Assembly: GCF_009176705.1 (NCBI RefSeq)
Contig: NZ_AP021846.1
Span: forward strand, 3,530,001 to 3,594,000
DNA: 64,000 bases
Direction of reading: 5' to 3'
Source of the DNA: Pseudoalteromonas sp. A25
GTDB lineage: Bacteria > Pseudomonadota > Gammaproteobacteria > Enterobacterales > Alteromonadaceae
Each line of letters opens with the position of its first letter. Position 1 is the first letter of the stretch. This document shows positions 53,650 through 63,472 of the stretch, piece by piece. The position numbers and the translations under genes are program-made. The notes under the pieces are model-generated. The model worked only from the letters and a program-made list of their open reading frames with translations, ran no database searches and was not told the DNA's origin.

Positions 53650-54597
53650 ATGGCTGGCGTATTAGCTTCGGTAGATCAAAGAACGCAACTGGTTGGTGAA
53701 AACCGATTAGAGCTTTTATTGTTTCATCTACATAGCCGCCATTTTTTTGCGCTTAATGTCTTTAAAGTTAAAGAAGTCGTAAAACTACCACACCTAAATA
53801 TCATGCCAAACGCTCACCCTAAAGTGTGTGGTGTGACCACGATTCGGGGAGAGTCGATCCCTGTTATTGATCTGCGCCGTGCGATTTGTATGCCTGAATG
53901 TGAGCGTGATGCAGACTGCAATTTAGTGATCACAGAATACAACCGCTCAGTACAGGCCTTCTTAGTTGGTAAAGTTGATCAAATCGTTAATACCACTTGG
54001 CAAGATATCATGCCAACTCCAAGCTCCGTCGGTAAGAACCACTATCTGACAGCTTTGACCAAAATCAAACGCGATAGCATCGAGCACATTGTTGAGATCA
54101 TTGACGTCGAAAAAGTGCTTGCTGAAATTGTCGCCTACGATGTCGTTATCTCTGAAGATGTATTAGATAAAAGCATTATTGATGAGTTTCATGGGCGCAA
54201 GATTTTACATGCGGACGATTCACCTACTGCACGCCGTCAAGTTTCAGACACACTGGCACAACTAGGCATTGAAATCATTCCAGCAACAGATGGGCAAGAA
54301 GCGCTTAATGTGCTTAAACACTGGGCCGATGAAGGAATAGATGTAAATAAAGAGCTACTGGCGGTGATCACGGATGCTGAGATGCCCTCTATGGATGGAT
54401 ACCGACTCACCTATGAAATACGCAATGATAGCCGTTTAAAAGACTTATATGTGATCTTAAACACGTCGCTCAGCGGTAGCTTTAATAATGCCATGGTCGA
54501 AAAAGTGGGCTGTAACGCATTTTTATCTAAATTTCAGCCTGATCTGCTGGTTGAAGAAATACAAAACCGACTCAAAGCAGTACTAGACAAGGAATAA
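53650..54597 (+). CDS. cheV: Chemotaxis protein CheV (CheW-REC)
   Basis: This 315-residue coupling protein has an N-terminal CheW-like domain (about 15-165, ELLLFHLHSRHFFALNVFKV, GVTTIRGESIPVIDLRRAI) and a C-terminal receiver domain (about 185-310). In the receiver, HADDSPTARRQ supplies the acidic pocket and AVITDAEMPSMDGYRLTYEI the phosphoacceptor Asp. It couples chemoreceptors to CheA and adjusts signalling by phosphorylation. A GGAAGG site lies before the ATG. It is a single gene away from the main che cluster and upstream of uvrD. Confidence 0.93.
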   Translation: MAGVLASVDQRTQLVGENRLELLLFHLHSRHFFALNVFKVKEVVKLPHLNIMPNAHPKVCGVTTIRGESIPVIDLRRAICMPECERDADCNLVITEYNRSVQAFLVGKVDQIVNTTWQDIMPTPSSVGKNHYLTALTKIKRDSIEHIVEIIDVEKVLAEIVAYDVVISEDVLDKSIIDEFHGRKILHADDSPTARRQVSDTLAQLGIEIIPATDGQEALNVLKHWADEGIDVNKELLAVITDAEMPSMDGYRLTYEIRNDSRLKDLYVILNTSLSGSFNNAMVEKVGCNAFLSKFQPDLLVEEIQNRLKAVLDKE

Positions 54598-54615
54598 CTG
54601 GTTATTTGTACAGTT
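54596..54615. promoter_or_regulatory. Probable LexA box upstream of uvrD
   Basis: AACTGGTTATTTGTACAGTT has perfect inverted ends AACTG/CAGTT and differs from CTGT-N8-ACAG by one base. It lies 131 bases upstream of the uvrD start and begins at the very end of cheV. TTGTAC inside it, 18 bases, then TATTCT could serve as -35/-10. E. coli uvrD is SOS-controlled, which supports the reading. Confidence 0.5.
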
Positions 54616-54746
54616 AAACTTTGGTTTTTTATTCTTTAAAATCAAAGCGATAAATTTGTGTTGCACGCTTTTTAAAGCGCACAACTGGGCAACCCCCCCC
54701 TAACACAGGTATACTTTGCGTTCATTTTACTGAAATAGGCGTGGTA

Positions 54747-56912
54747 ATGGACGTTTCTGAATTAATCGATGGCTTAAACGACAAACAACGTGAGGCAGTG
54801 GCTGCCCCGTTGCAAAATATGTTGGTTCTAGCGGGTGCTGGCTCGGGTAAAACCCGCGTCTTAGTGCACCGTATTGCTTGGTTAATGCAGGTAGAACATG
54901 CCTCAGCTTACAGTATCTTTGCTGTTACGTTTACAAACAAAGCAGCTAAAGAAATGCGAACTCGCGTAGAAGAAACATTACGCTCACCAGTAGGTGGCAT
55001 GTGGATTGGCACTTTCCATGGCTTGTCGCATCGAATTTTACGCGCGCACCACCGTGAAGCGAACTTACCAGAAGCATTTCAGATTTTAGACACCGACGAC
55101 CAAGTTCGTATGATCCGCCGCCTGCTGAAAGCGATGAATATTGATGAAAAGAAATGGCCAGCAAAACAAATCGCATGGTATATCAGCGCCCGGAAAGATG
55201 AAGGCCAACGTCCAAAAGATATTCAAGCCTATGATGTGAATGAACAACTATTACTGCGTGTGTACACAGCGTACCAAGATGCATGCGATCGAGCTGGGTT
55301 AGTCGACTTTGCTGAGATCCTACTACGCTGTTATGAGTTGCTACAACGACAACCCACCCTACTACGTCACTATCAACAGCGTTTTCGACACATGCTGGTC
55401 GACGAGTTCCAAGATACCAATAGCATTCAATATCGCTGGTTAAAACTCCTCGCGGGTCAGGAGAATACCATGATGATTGTTGGCGATGACGATCAGAGTA
55501 TTTACGGTTGGCGTGGCGCAAAAATTGAAAATATCAAACGCTTCCTAGACGATTTCTCAGCTGAAACCATTCGCCTTGAACAAAACTATCGTTCAACCGC
55601 TACCATCCTAAAAGCATCAAATGCGCTTATTCAAAATAATGCTGAGCGTATGGGTAAAAGCTTGTGGACCGACGGCAACCAAGGTGAGCCTATCTCCATT
55701 TATGCCGCTTTTAATGAATTAGATGAAGCACGCTTTGTGGTAAGTAAAATTCGTACTTGGCTAAACGGCGGAAACGCCCTACAAGATTGTGCCATTTTAT
55801 ACAGAAACAATGCGCAATCTCGGGTACTTGAAGAGGCGATGTTACAAGAAGGCTTAAAGTATCGTATTTATGGCGGTATGCGATTTTTTGAACGCCAAGA
55901 AATAAAAGACGCACTCGCTTATCTACGTTTGCTCAGCAACCGCCAAGACGATGCCGCGTTTGAACGTGTGATCAACACACCTGCACGTGGCATTGGCGAC
56001 AAGACCCTAAGCCACATTCGCGATTGTGCGCGCCATGAATCAATGCCGCTATGGTATGCTGCAAAAGCCGTGATAGAGCAAAAACATTTAGCTGGCAGAG
56101 CGGCAACCGCTGTGTCGCGCTTTATTGAGCTAATTGAGCAGCTGGATGACAAGCTCACTGAACTAGAATTATCAGAGCAAGCAAAAACAACCATTGAACT
56201 ATCCGGTTTGATGGCCATGTACCAAGCAGAAAAAGGCGAAAAAGGCCGTGCTCGCGTAGAAAACTTGGAAGAACTGATCAGCGCCTGTGGTCAATACGAG
56301 CCGCCCATTGACGAAGACTTCAGTTCGCCATTACAAGGCTTTTTGGCTTATACCTCATTGGAGTCTGGCGAAGGACAGGCTGACGAACATGAAGATGCCG
56401 TACAAATGATGACCTTACACTCAGCAAAAGGCCTAGAATTTCCATTGGTATTTATGGTGGGGGTTGAAGAAGGTATGTTCCCTTCTCAACAAAGCCACGA
56501 AGAGTCAGGCCGCCTCGAAGAAGAGCGCCGCCTATGCTACGTAGGAATGACGCGGGCAATGGATAAACTGTATATTAGCCATGCTGAAAGCCGTCGCCTT
56601 TATGGCCAAGAAAAACATCATAGCCCTTCACGCTTTTTGCGAGAGTTACCACAAGAGTGTGTGGAAGAAATACGCATAAAAACGCAAGTCTCTAGACCCG
56701 CTAATAGTGGTCGCTTCGGTGCCTCTGTTACCCATGCGGCTTTTGAAGAAAGTGGCTATAACCTAGGACAACGTGTTCTACACGCAAAGTTTGGCGCAGG
56801 TACGGTATTAAACTACGAAGGCAGTGGCGCGCAATCTCGAATTCAGGTGAACTTTGATGATGTTGGCAGTAAATGGTTGGTAACAACGTATGCCCGTTTG
56901 CAAAGCCTCTAG
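54747..56912 (+). CDS. uvrD: DNA helicase II UvrD
   Basis: This 721-residue superfamily-1A 3'-5' helicase works in nucleotide excision and mismatch repair. Walker A is AGAGSGKTRVL, motif II is LVDEFQDTNSIQY, motif III is VGDDDQSIYGWRGA, motif V is TLHSAKGLEFPLVF and motif VI is YVGMTRAMDKLYI. A C-terminal Tudor-like RNAP/UvrB-binding part (LGQRVLHAKFGAGTVLNYEG) identifies UvrD rather than Rep. The ATG at 54747 has AGG 7 bases upstream; a GTG at 54741 is ignored. Its end overlaps tmcA by 23 bases. Confidence 0.97.
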   Translation: MDVSELIDGLNDKQREAVAAPLQNMLVLAGAGSGKTRVLVHRIAWLMQVEHASAYSIFAVTFTNKAAKEMRTRVEETLRSPVGGMWIGTFHGLSHRILRAHHREANLPEAFQILDTDDQVRMIRRLLKAMNIDEKKWPAKQIAWYISARKDEGQRPKDIQAYDVNEQLLLRVYTAYQDACDRAGLVDFAEILLRCYELLQRQPTLLRHYQQRFRHMLVDEFQDTNSIQYRWLKLLAGQENTMMIVGDDDQSIYGWRGAKIENIKRFLDDFSAETIRLEQNYRSTATILKASNALIQNNAERMGKSLWTDGNQGEPISIYAAFNELDEARFVVSKIRTWLNGGNALQDCAILYRNNAQSRVLEEAMLQEGLKYRIYGGMRFFERQEIKDALAYLRLLSNRQDDAAFERVINTPARGIGDKTLSHIRDCARHESMPLWYAAKAVIEQKHLAGRAATAVSRFIELIEQLDDKLTELELSEQAKTTIELSGLMAMYQAEKGEKGRARVENLEELISACGQYEPPIDEDFSSPLQGFLAYTSLESGEGQADEHEDAVQMMTLHSAKGLEFPLVFMVGVEEGMFPSQQSHEESGRLEEERRLCYVGMTRAMDKLYISHAESRRLYGQEKHHSPSRFLRELPQECVEEIRIKTQVSRPANSGRFGASVTHAAFEESGYNLGQRVLHAKFGAGTVLNYEGSGAQSRIQVNFDDVGSKWLVTTYARLQSL

Positions 56913-58965
56913 CTTAGCGCCATTATTTGATGAGTTAGCTCATAACCAACATCGTCAACTTTTTTTACTGTGCGGCGAACATGACTGGGCCATTGAACAA
57001 GCTCAACGTTTGTTTACACCATCAACATCAGACTGCTTAGCGCTATCGAAGCATCCAAAGTTGGCCTGTGCATGCTGGCCCGAACACCTACACCAGATCC
57101 TTGGCCAAGAGTTTAAACTGGCTCTTTATGATGGATATGCTGGCATCGAACCAAATAAGCTGGCCGCGCTCAGTGGCACGGTTAAAGCGGGCGGACTTTT
57201 AATATTAATCCTTCCTGAGCTTAGTGACTTATCCCACTGGCAAGATCCGAGCCTTGCCATGTGGTGCTCTTATGGTTTTTCTGCGCAACAGAGTCCATTT
57301 TTGCAGCGTTGGCAAGCATTGCTCGCAACGCTAGATACCTCAATTCTCTCTCAGCGCGATGGCTTATCCTTGTCTTTGAAGGGATACGCTTCACAAAAAC
57401 ACATCGACTTTAGCGAGCAGCGCAATACGCTTGCCCAGCTTAAGAGGCAGCTAGAAAGCAAGAAGTCACAGCCCATTTTACTCAGTGCCGACCGTGGGCG
57501 CGGAAAATCGGCAGTTCTTGGTATGTTAGCAGCAGCAATGCATGAACAAACTTTCGTTATTTGTGCTTTGCAATACAGGGCGGTAAAAAACAGCTTTAAG
57601 CATCTAGCCGAACAGCTAGATATCACATATCAAGGCAATGAAAAACAAGTGGCCAATTTGCGTTTTATGCCACCCGATCAACTCTTAACAACGCCGTTAA
57701 GCGACCAGATATTACTTATCGACGAAGCCGCAGCGATCCCCGTCCCCGTGCTAATTGCACTAGTAAAAAAGGCAAAACGTTGCGTTTTTTCCAGTACTAT
57801 CATTGGCTATGAGGGAAATGGACGGGGCTATACCCTTAGATTTAAACGCTATCTGTCTCAGCACTACCCTAACTTTCTATCGTTACAAATGCGTCAGCCG
57901 ATCCGTTATCAGCTGCATGACCCACTAGAAGCACATATAAACCAATTATTTGCTTTAGATTGTCAATATCCAACCCCACAAGCGCTTGGCGAGTTAACTT
58001 ATTCACGCCTTACGGTGAAAGAGCTAGCGCTCAATGAACCTTTGTTACATCAGGCTTTTTCGCTTCTCGTACTCGCGCATTATCAAACTACGGTAAACGA
58101 TCTGCGGCAACTACTCGATAGTCCTTCACAAGCTATTTTCGTGATCAGAAACTCGCAACAACTGTTAGGTCTTAGCCTTGTTAATCTTGAAGGGCAGATT
58201 GGACATGAGCTACATAACGATATTGCCCAAGGCAAGCGCCGCCCAAAAGGGCACTTACTGCCTCAGCAACTGTTTGCATCGCAAGGTGACTCACAATTTT
58301 TAAACACGAAAATCGCCCGTATAGTGCGCATTGCGATTGCCCCAAATGTGCATAATCAAGGCCTAGGCACACAACTACTCAACTATGTAGAACAGCAGTT
58401 GGCTCAATCGGTAGATTATTTTGGCAGTAGTTTTGGCGCAACGCAAAAGTTACTTAATTTTTGGCAAAAGAGTGGCTACAAAGTGGTTCGGCTGGGGTAT
58501 AAACAAGATAAAGCCAGTGGTGAATATGCCGCAATGGTAATAAAAAGTACGAGCAAAAACGACTCTCACCTTGATAGGCTTTGCCAACATTTTAGGATGA
58601 ACTTTACCTATCAGCTAAGCAACCTCTACCAGCAACTACCTTGGCAATTAGTAAAATGTATTCTCGTTAGCATGCCAAACCAACACATCCCCAAGCATAT
58701 AGAAGTGCAGTTAGACTATATGGTGAACAAAAATACGATGCTGGAGCAAGATAGTGCAACAGTATGGCAAATATTGCTTGCTTGTCCGACATTATTAAAT
58801 GGATTATCAGACAGTTCACAGCAATTAGGTATTAGGCTATTATTACAAAATAATACTAAAGAGCTGCTTAAAGCAGAGTTACCTTCAAGCACCAATAAAG
58901 TGTTTGCTGCAGCCTTCAAAGCCCTGGTACATGAAATACATGAACAGCTTCAACTGCTACATTAA
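56890..58965 (+). CDS. tmcA: tRNA(Met) cytidine acetyltransferase TmcA
   Basis: TmcA acetylates C34 of elongator tRNA-Met using acetyl-CoA and ATP/GTP. The 691-residue protein has an N-terminal DUF1726 part, an RNA-helicase-like ATPase module (Walker A in LSADRGRGKSAVLGMLA, Walker B LLIDEAAAIP) and a GNAT domain (RIVRIAIAPNVHNQGLGTQL, acetyl-CoA loop). The C-terminal tail binds tRNA. The start lies inside the uvrD 3' end (23-base overlap), so the two are probably cotranscribed. Confidence 0.95.
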   Translation: MPVCKASSLAPLFDELAHNQHRQLFLLCGEHDWAIEQAQRLFTPSTSDCLALSKHPKLACACWPEHLHQILGQEFKLALYDGYAGIEPNKLAALSGTVKAGGLLILILPELSDLSHWQDPSLAMWCSYGFSAQQSPFLQRWQALLATLDTSILSQRDGLSLSLKGYASQKHIDFSEQRNTLAQLKRQLESKKSQPILLSADRGRGKSAVLGMLAAAMHEQTFVICALQYRAVKNSFKHLAEQLDITYQGNEKQVANLRFMPPDQLLTTPLSDQILLIDEAAAIPVPVLIALVKKAKRCVFSSTIIGYEGNGRGYTLRFKRYLSQHYPNFLSLQMRQPIRYQLHDPLEAHINQLFALDCQYPTPQALGELTYSRLTVKELALNEPLLHQAFSLLVLAHYQTTVNDLRQLLDSPSQAIFVIRNSQQLLGLSLVNLEGQIGHELHNDIAQGKRRPKGHLLPQQLFASQGDSQFLNTKIARIVRIAIAPNVHNQGLGTQLLNYVEQQLAQSVDYFGSSFGATQKLLNFWQKSGYKVVRLGYKQDKASGEYAAMVIKSTSKNDSHLDRLCQHFRMNFTYQLSNLYQQLPWQLVKCILVSMPNQHIPKHIEVQLDYMVNKNTMLEQDSATVWQILLACPTLLNGLSDSSQQLGIRLLLQNNTKELLKAELPSSTNKVFAAAFKALVHEIHEQLQLLH

Positions 58966-60046
58966 ACTATTTTTTGCTGCCGCACTCTCTCTATTGAGTG
59001 TAAATGGATATGCAGATCAGCAACCAATAAAACTAGGTATGTCAATTGCGTTAAGCGGGCCAGCTCAGGAAATAGGTAAGCAACTACGCGACGGTGCATT
59101 ATTGCATTTTGAAACCATCAATCAACAAGGTGGCATTGTAGGGCGAGCCATTGATCTACAGATTCGCGATGATGGGTATGAGCCAAACCGTACAGTACTC
59201 AACACTCGGCAATTCATTTACGAAAAAAAGGTTGATGCTCTTTTTGGCTACATGGGCACCCCCACCACTGCGGCAATACGCCCACTACTGGAACACAGTA
59301 AAACGCCTTTGCTTATGCCATTTACTGGGGCTGACTTTTTGCATAAAGCCGCTAACTATCGAGTTTTTAACTTAAGAGCGAGTTATCAAGATGAAGCAAA
59401 CGAGCATGTTACCTATTTAATTAACGAGAAAAAAAATCACCAAATCGCACTGCTTATTCAGGCTGATGAGTTTGGCATCACGGTAGAGAAAAGTTTAACA
59501 ATCGCACTTGCCAAAAAAAGCTTAAAGCCTAGTACCATTGCGCGCTTTAGACGTAATACAAACGATGTGCATAAAGCCTACGAGCAGATACGCAATAGTA
59601 ATGCCACAGCCGTTATCATGATTGGCACCTACGACCCCTTAGCAACGTTTGTTAAATTGGCGGATGACGTGGAAGAAAAGCTCGAATTTACCAGCGTATC
59701 ATTTGTTTCCAGTAAAGAGCTGTTTGCTCGGGTTAACTCTAAACATCCAATAATGGTAACCGAAGTCGTCCCAAACCCCTTGTTATGCCAAGCCATGTTA
59801 TGTAAAACATTTCGTCGCATGGTTAAGCTCAAACCACACTTAAAAGTCGATCACATTTTATTTGAGGGCTACCTTAACGCACTGGTCTTTACACGTGCAG
59901 CAGCACAGTGCAAAGAGTCATACTCGGTGCAATGCTTACTCGATAAGTTACCTTGGGTTCTTGAGCATGACCGTGACTTGAAAATGCTTTTTAAACTCTC
60001 AAAACAGCAAAAGAAATTGCCGGTATATCGTTCATATTCACCATAA
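58931..60046 (+). CDS. Orphan type-1 periplasmic binding protein (Leu/Ile/Val-binding-like)
   Basis: This protein of about 371 residues has a signal peptide (hydrophobic YIKLFFAAALSLLSVNGY, cleavage near YADQQ). It matches Peripla_BP_6: IKLGMSIALSGPAQEIGKQL, GGIVGRAIDLQIRDDGYEP, LFGYMGTPTTAAIRPLLEHS. Such proteins bind amino acids or related amides for ABC uptake or for sensing. No ABC permease or ATPase gene is near. The ATG at 58931 is tentative (58940 also possible); either overlaps tmcA by 26-35 bases. The next gene is a CZB-CheW protein, which suggests sensing, but that is inference. Confidence 0.8.
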   Translation: MKYMNSFNCYIKLFFAAALSLLSVNGYADQQPIKLGMSIALSGPAQEIGKQLRDGALLHFETINQQGGIVGRAIDLQIRDDGYEPNRTVLNTRQFIYEKKVDALFGYMGTPTTAAIRPLLEHSKTPLLMPFTGADFLHKAANYRVFNLRASYQDEANEHVTYLINEKKNHQIALLIQADEFGITVEKSLTIALAKKSLKPSTIARFRRNTNDVHKAYEQIRNSNATAVIMIGTYDPLATFVKLADDVEEKLEFTSVSFVSSKELFARVNSKHPIMVTEVVPNPLLCQAMLCKTFRRMVKLKPHLKVDHILFEGYLNALVFTRAAAQCKESYSVQCLLDKLPWVLEHDRDLKMLFKLSKQQKKLPVYRSYSP

Positions 60047-60089
60047 TGTTCTATTCTTTAACAATACCATTGTGCTTGTTGAGGAAAAT

Positions 60090-60938
60090 ATGGATTTAAT
60101 CAACTTTCGAGTCGGACAAAAAACCATTTCACTGAAAATTTTGGACATTCTGCTTACAGAGCGCTATGAGGGAAACCTAACATCTTTACCCAACGGTAAC
60201 CCCAGTTTTTTAGGTGTAAAAGATTATATGGGCACCCCAACACCCATTTTTGATCTAAGTATTATCTTAAACAATCAATCATCTTACGAAATAAATACCG
60301 CATTGGTAGAGCTTTTACGTAGCAAAGAAGAAGAACACAAAAGCTGGTTACATGCGCTAGAGAGAAGTGTGATGAAAGGTGATGCTTTTGATAAAGCAAG
60401 AGACCCAAAACAATGTGCATTTGGACAGTGGCTTGATAATTTTAAAACTGAAAATGAAGATTTGAAAGCCATACTACATCGCTTTGAAGAGCCGCATAAT
60501 CGCCTACATTCACTGGCAGACAAATTGCTTTTATTATGCGAGCAAGATAAGCAACAAGAAGCCATTGTAATGCTGGAAAAAGAGCGCTCAACAACCTATG
60601 TCAAACTAATGCGCTTGTTTGAGTCTGCAAGAGAGCAAATTAGCCTAGACCATAAGCCAATCATTGTATTTACTACACAAGATGGACAAAAGCCTCACAT
60701 CGGCCTGTTAGTGGATCAAGTTGAAGACAACATGCATTGTGAAGAAGAAGAAATTAAATCTCTCAGTGAAATTACCAACATTGGTTTTGAAATAGACCCA
60801 CAAACCAGAAAAATGATGCAAGGATTAATTAAGCGCGGAGATACGCATACGGTGTTAATTGATCCGAGTGCGATATTTAGACCCGAACATTTGCAAGGTT
60901 ATGAGCCAGAAGAAACCGAAAGCTACGGCTTGTTTTAA
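60090..60938 (+). CDS. CheW-like protein with an inserted zinc-binding CZB domain
   Basis: This is a 282-residue cytoplasmic protein. Residues 1-65 and about 188-265 are the two halves of a CheW domain (MDLINFRVGQKTISLKILDI; PIIVFTTQDGQKPHIGLLVD). Between them (about 80-165) lies a CZB domain with the full ligand set: H83 in HKSW, C109 in DPKQCAFGQWL, and H136 and H140 in HNRLH. CZB domains bind zinc and sense zinc or hypochlorite in chemoreceptors and cyclases. The start has GAGG 5 bases upstream. It is 43 bases behind the periplasmic binding protein; no CheA or receptor gene is close. Confidence 0.85.
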   Translation: MDLINFRVGQKTISLKILDILLTERYEGNLTSLPNGNPSFLGVKDYMGTPTPIFDLSIILNNQSSYEINTALVELLRSKEEEHKSWLHALERSVMKGDAFDKARDPKQCAFGQWLDNFKTENEDLKAILHRFEEPHNRLHSLADKLLLLCEQDKQQEAIVMLEKERSTTYVKLMRLFESAREQISLDHKPIIVFTTQDGQKPHIGLLVDQVEDNMHCEEEEIKSLSEITNIGFEIDPQTRKMMQGLIKRGDTHTVLIDPSAIFRPEHLQGYEPEETESYGLF

Positions 60939-60960
60939 ATTTATATTTTGCGAGCAAACA

Positions 60961-60990
60961 AAAACGCCGCTGTCACAGCGGCGTTTTTTT
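60961..60990. terminator. Bidirectional terminator between the CZB-CheW gene and typA
   Basis: AAAACGCCGCTG pairs perfectly with CAGCGGCGTTTT around a 3-base loop, with T-run on the plus strand and A-run mirrored on the minus strand. Confidence 0.88.
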
Positions 60991-61003
60991 TATTCTAACC
61001 AAA

Positions 61004-62827
61004 TTAGTCTTTTGCTTGACGACTTGCGCGCTTACGCTCACTTTCAGTTAGTAACTTCTTACGAATACGGATATTCTCAGGAGTTACTTCAACTAGTTCA
61101 TCATCATCAATGAATTCAAGTGCTTGCTCAAGTGACATTTTAATAGGCGGCACAAGTGTTTGTGCTTCATCTGTACCTGATGCACGTACGTTTGTTAACT
61201 GCTTACCTTTCAAAGCGTTTACCGTTAGGTCGTTATCACGGCTATGAATACCAATAACCATACCTTCGTAGACTTCTACACCGTGACCGATGAAAAGTTT
61301 ACCACGTTCTTGTAGGTTAAATAGTGCGTTAGTCAGTGCCTTACCCGTTGCATTGGCGATCAATACACCATTCTTACGTTTACCGATTGAGCCACCTTTA
61401 TGAGGACCGTAATGATCAAAAGTGTGATACATCAAGCCAGAACCTGAAGTCAACGTCATGAAATCAGTTTGGAAACCAATTAAACCACGGCTAGGCATCA
61501 TGAAGTCTAAACGTACACGGCCTTTACCATCAGGGGCCATATCCGTCATTTCAGCTTTACGCAGACCAAGCTGTTCCATGATAGAACCTTGGTGCTCTTC
61601 TTGTACGTCAACCGTTACTGTCTCGAATGGTTCTTCTAATTGACCATCAACGTCACGTAAAATTACTTCAGGACGTGAAACTGCCAATTCATAGCCTTCA
61701 CGACGCATGTTTTCGATCAAAATACCTAAGTGCAATTCACCACGACCAGATACGCGGAAGCTATCAGGGTTATCCGTCTCTTCAACACGAAGTGCAACGT
61801 TGTGTACTAGCTCATTTTGCAAACGCTCAAGAATATTACGTGAAGTCACGAATTTACCTTCTTGACCTGCAAATGGTGAAGTGTTCACAGAGAACGTCAT
61901 GGTTACTGTTGGTTCGTCAACAGACAATGCTGGCAATGCTTCAACCGTATTCACATCACAAATTGTGTCTGAAATTTTCAGCTCACCTAAACCAGTAATA
62001 GCGATGATGTCGCCAGCCTGTGCTTGCTGTGCTTCGTGACGGTCTAGACCAAGATATGTTAATACCTGACCTACTTTACCGTTACGTGTTTTACCATCAG
62101 CGCCTACCACAGTTACCTGTTGGTTTACTTTAACAGTACCGCGCTTGATACGGCCTACACCAATAACACCAATGTAAGAGTTATAGTCAAGTTGCGAAAT
62201 CTGCATCTGGAAGCCACCATCAGGATCGGCATCTGGCGCAGCTACTTGCTCAACAATCGCTTCAAACATTGGTTGCATATTGTCTGAAGGCTCGTCTAGG
62301 TCAAGCGTGGCCCAACCATTGATAGCAGATGCGTAAATCACTTGGAAGTCCAATTGATCATCCGTTGCACCTAAGTTATCAAATAGGTCAAATACCTGAT
62401 CCATAACCCAATCAGGGCGTGCACCTGGCTTATCAATTTTGTTGATAACAACAATAGGCTTAAGACCTAACGCGAATGCCTTTTGCGTTACGAAACGCGT
62501 TTGTGGCATAGGGCCTTCTTGTGCATCAACCAGTAGCAATACTGAGTCAACCATTGAAAGAACACGTTCTACTTCACCACCGAAGTCAGCGTGTCCCGGA
62601 GTGTCTACGATGTTAATGTGGTAATCGTTCCACTCAATCGCGGTGTTTTTAGCTAGGATGGTGATACCGCGCTCTTTTTCGATATCGTTTGAATCCATTA
62701 CACGCTCTTCGTTACCGCCGCGTGTCTCTAGCGTACCTGATTGCTCAAGCAACTTATCAACTAGGGTTGTTTTACCGTGGTCTACGTGGGCGATAATCGC
62801 GATATTACGTAATTTTTCAATGCTCAT
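61004..62827 (-). CDS. typA: Ribosome-associated GTPase TypA/BipA
   Basis: This 607-residue translational GTPase is needed for 50S assembly and growth at low temperature. G1 is [16 protein letters not shown]2 contains RGITI, G3 is [12 protein letters not shown], and G4 is VINKID. Domains II, III and V follow, and the C-terminal domain specific to BipA includes [20 protein letters not shown]. It is divergent from glnA, as in E. coli. Confidence 0.97.
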   Translation of the reverse strand: MSIEKLRNIAIIAHVDHGKTTLVDKLLEQSGTLETRGGNEERVMDSNDIEKERGITILAKNTAIEWNDYHINIVDTPGHADFGGEVERVLSMVDSVLLLVDAQEGPMPQTRFVTQKAFALGLKPIVVINKIDKPGARPDWVMDQVFDLFDNLGATDDQLDFQVIYASAINGWATLDLDEPSDNMQPMFEAIVEQVAAPDADPDGGFQMQISQLDYNSYIGVIGVGRIKRGTVKVNQQVTVVGADGKTRNGKVGQVLTYLGLDRHEAQQAQAGDIIAITGLGELKISDTICDVNTVEALPALSVDEPTVTMTFSVNTSPFAGQEGKFVTSRNILERLQNELVHNVALRVEETDNPDSFRVSGRGELHLGILIENMRREGYELAVSRPEVILRDVDGQLEEPFETVTVDVQEEHQGSIMEQLGLRKAEMTDMAPDGKGRVRLDFMMPSRGLIGFQTDFMTLTSGSGLMYHTFDHYGPHKGGSIGKRKNGVLIANATGKALTNALFNLQERGKLFIGHGVEVYEGMVIGIHSRDNDLTVNALKGKQLTNVRASGTDEAQTLVPPIKMSLEQALEFIDDDELVEVTPENIRIRKKLLTESERKRASRQAKD

Positions 62828-63289
62828 GTTTATAACTCAGATAATTACTCAAAAGAGTGGGTTAATCCTATACACCTAATTGTGCAAAACAGTCTATAAA
62901 TTGACCGCTAGGATTTATAAAGTGGCGTATTATCCCCTAATAACGTCATAGATGAAAGTTTATGCAGCATTATTTTTTTGTTACGAGCTGCAAATTACCT
63001 ATTTTTAGGCATTATTAACAATATTAAGCAGCTTTTCTGGGATAGTTAGGGGTTTATAGTACGATGTTAAATAAGGAAAATCGCTATAGAGTACATGAAA
63101 GTGAAGACTGCGCTGTAATTAAATCGAAGCGCTTAATTGTCACCTTGATATTTCATAAATAAATCATCAATACCGCTTAGAATACAACAACACTCAGATC
63201 ATAATAACTCATCTATTTTACATGCCACACAATGCGCCAAATAATGACGTGTCGCAATGAAAAAGCACTCAAGTCAGCTATACTCAAAG

Positions 63290-63306
63290 CGCACCATAGG
63301 TGTGCA
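63290..63306 (+). promoter_or_regulatory. NtrC-binding site 1 upstream of glnA
   Basis: CGCACC-ATAGG-TGTGCA matches the NtrC consensus TGCACC-N5-GGTGCA with two differences. It lies 34 bases (centre to centre) from site 2. Confidence 0.65.
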
Positions 63307-63323
63307 TATGCGGATCATTTTGG

Positions 63324-63340
63324 TGCACCATAGCAGTGCG
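63324..63340 (+). promoter_or_regulatory. NtrC-binding site 2 upstream of glnA
   Basis: TGCACC-ATAGC-AGTGCG matches the NtrC consensus TGCACC-N5-GGTGCA with two differences. The pair is spaced about three helical turns apart, as the two strong enhancer sites in E. coli glnA are. Confidence 0.65.
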
Positions 63341-63390
63341 AGTGATAACATCAAAAAAACAAAGTGTTATTTTTCAATATATTGCAAAAT

Positions 63391-63407
63391 TGGCACATAT
63401 TAAGCTT
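63391..63407 (+). promoter_or_regulatory. Sigma-54 promoter of glnA
   Basis: TGGCACATATTAAGCTT has the invariant GG (-24) and GC (-12) separated by 10 bases. The expected start is about 12 bases further, leaving a leader of some 55 bases before glnA. The enhancer sites lie about 85 and 119 bases upstream of that start. Confidence 0.75.
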
Positions 63408-63472
63408 ACAAAAACCGCAATCGCATTAAGTTAATGCAGCAAGCATAAAAAACCCAACGAGTCGGAGGACAC

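Larger units (their letters stand above)
62828..63472. other. 645-bp regulatory region between typA and glnA
   Basis: It holds the divergent promoters of typA and glnA. The right third contains two NtrC sites and a sigma-54 promoter, listed separately. The left part (62880-63280) is AT-rich with no supported ORF; a 32-codon reading frame at about 63064-63162 has no ribosome-binding site and is not called. The typA promoter could not be placed with confidence. Confidence 0.6.

Noticed and set aside
63064..63162. A 32-codon frame in the typA-glnA region
   Set aside because: No ribosome-binding site is present, it is very short, and it lies upstream of the NtrC enhancer sites. It is most likely chance.
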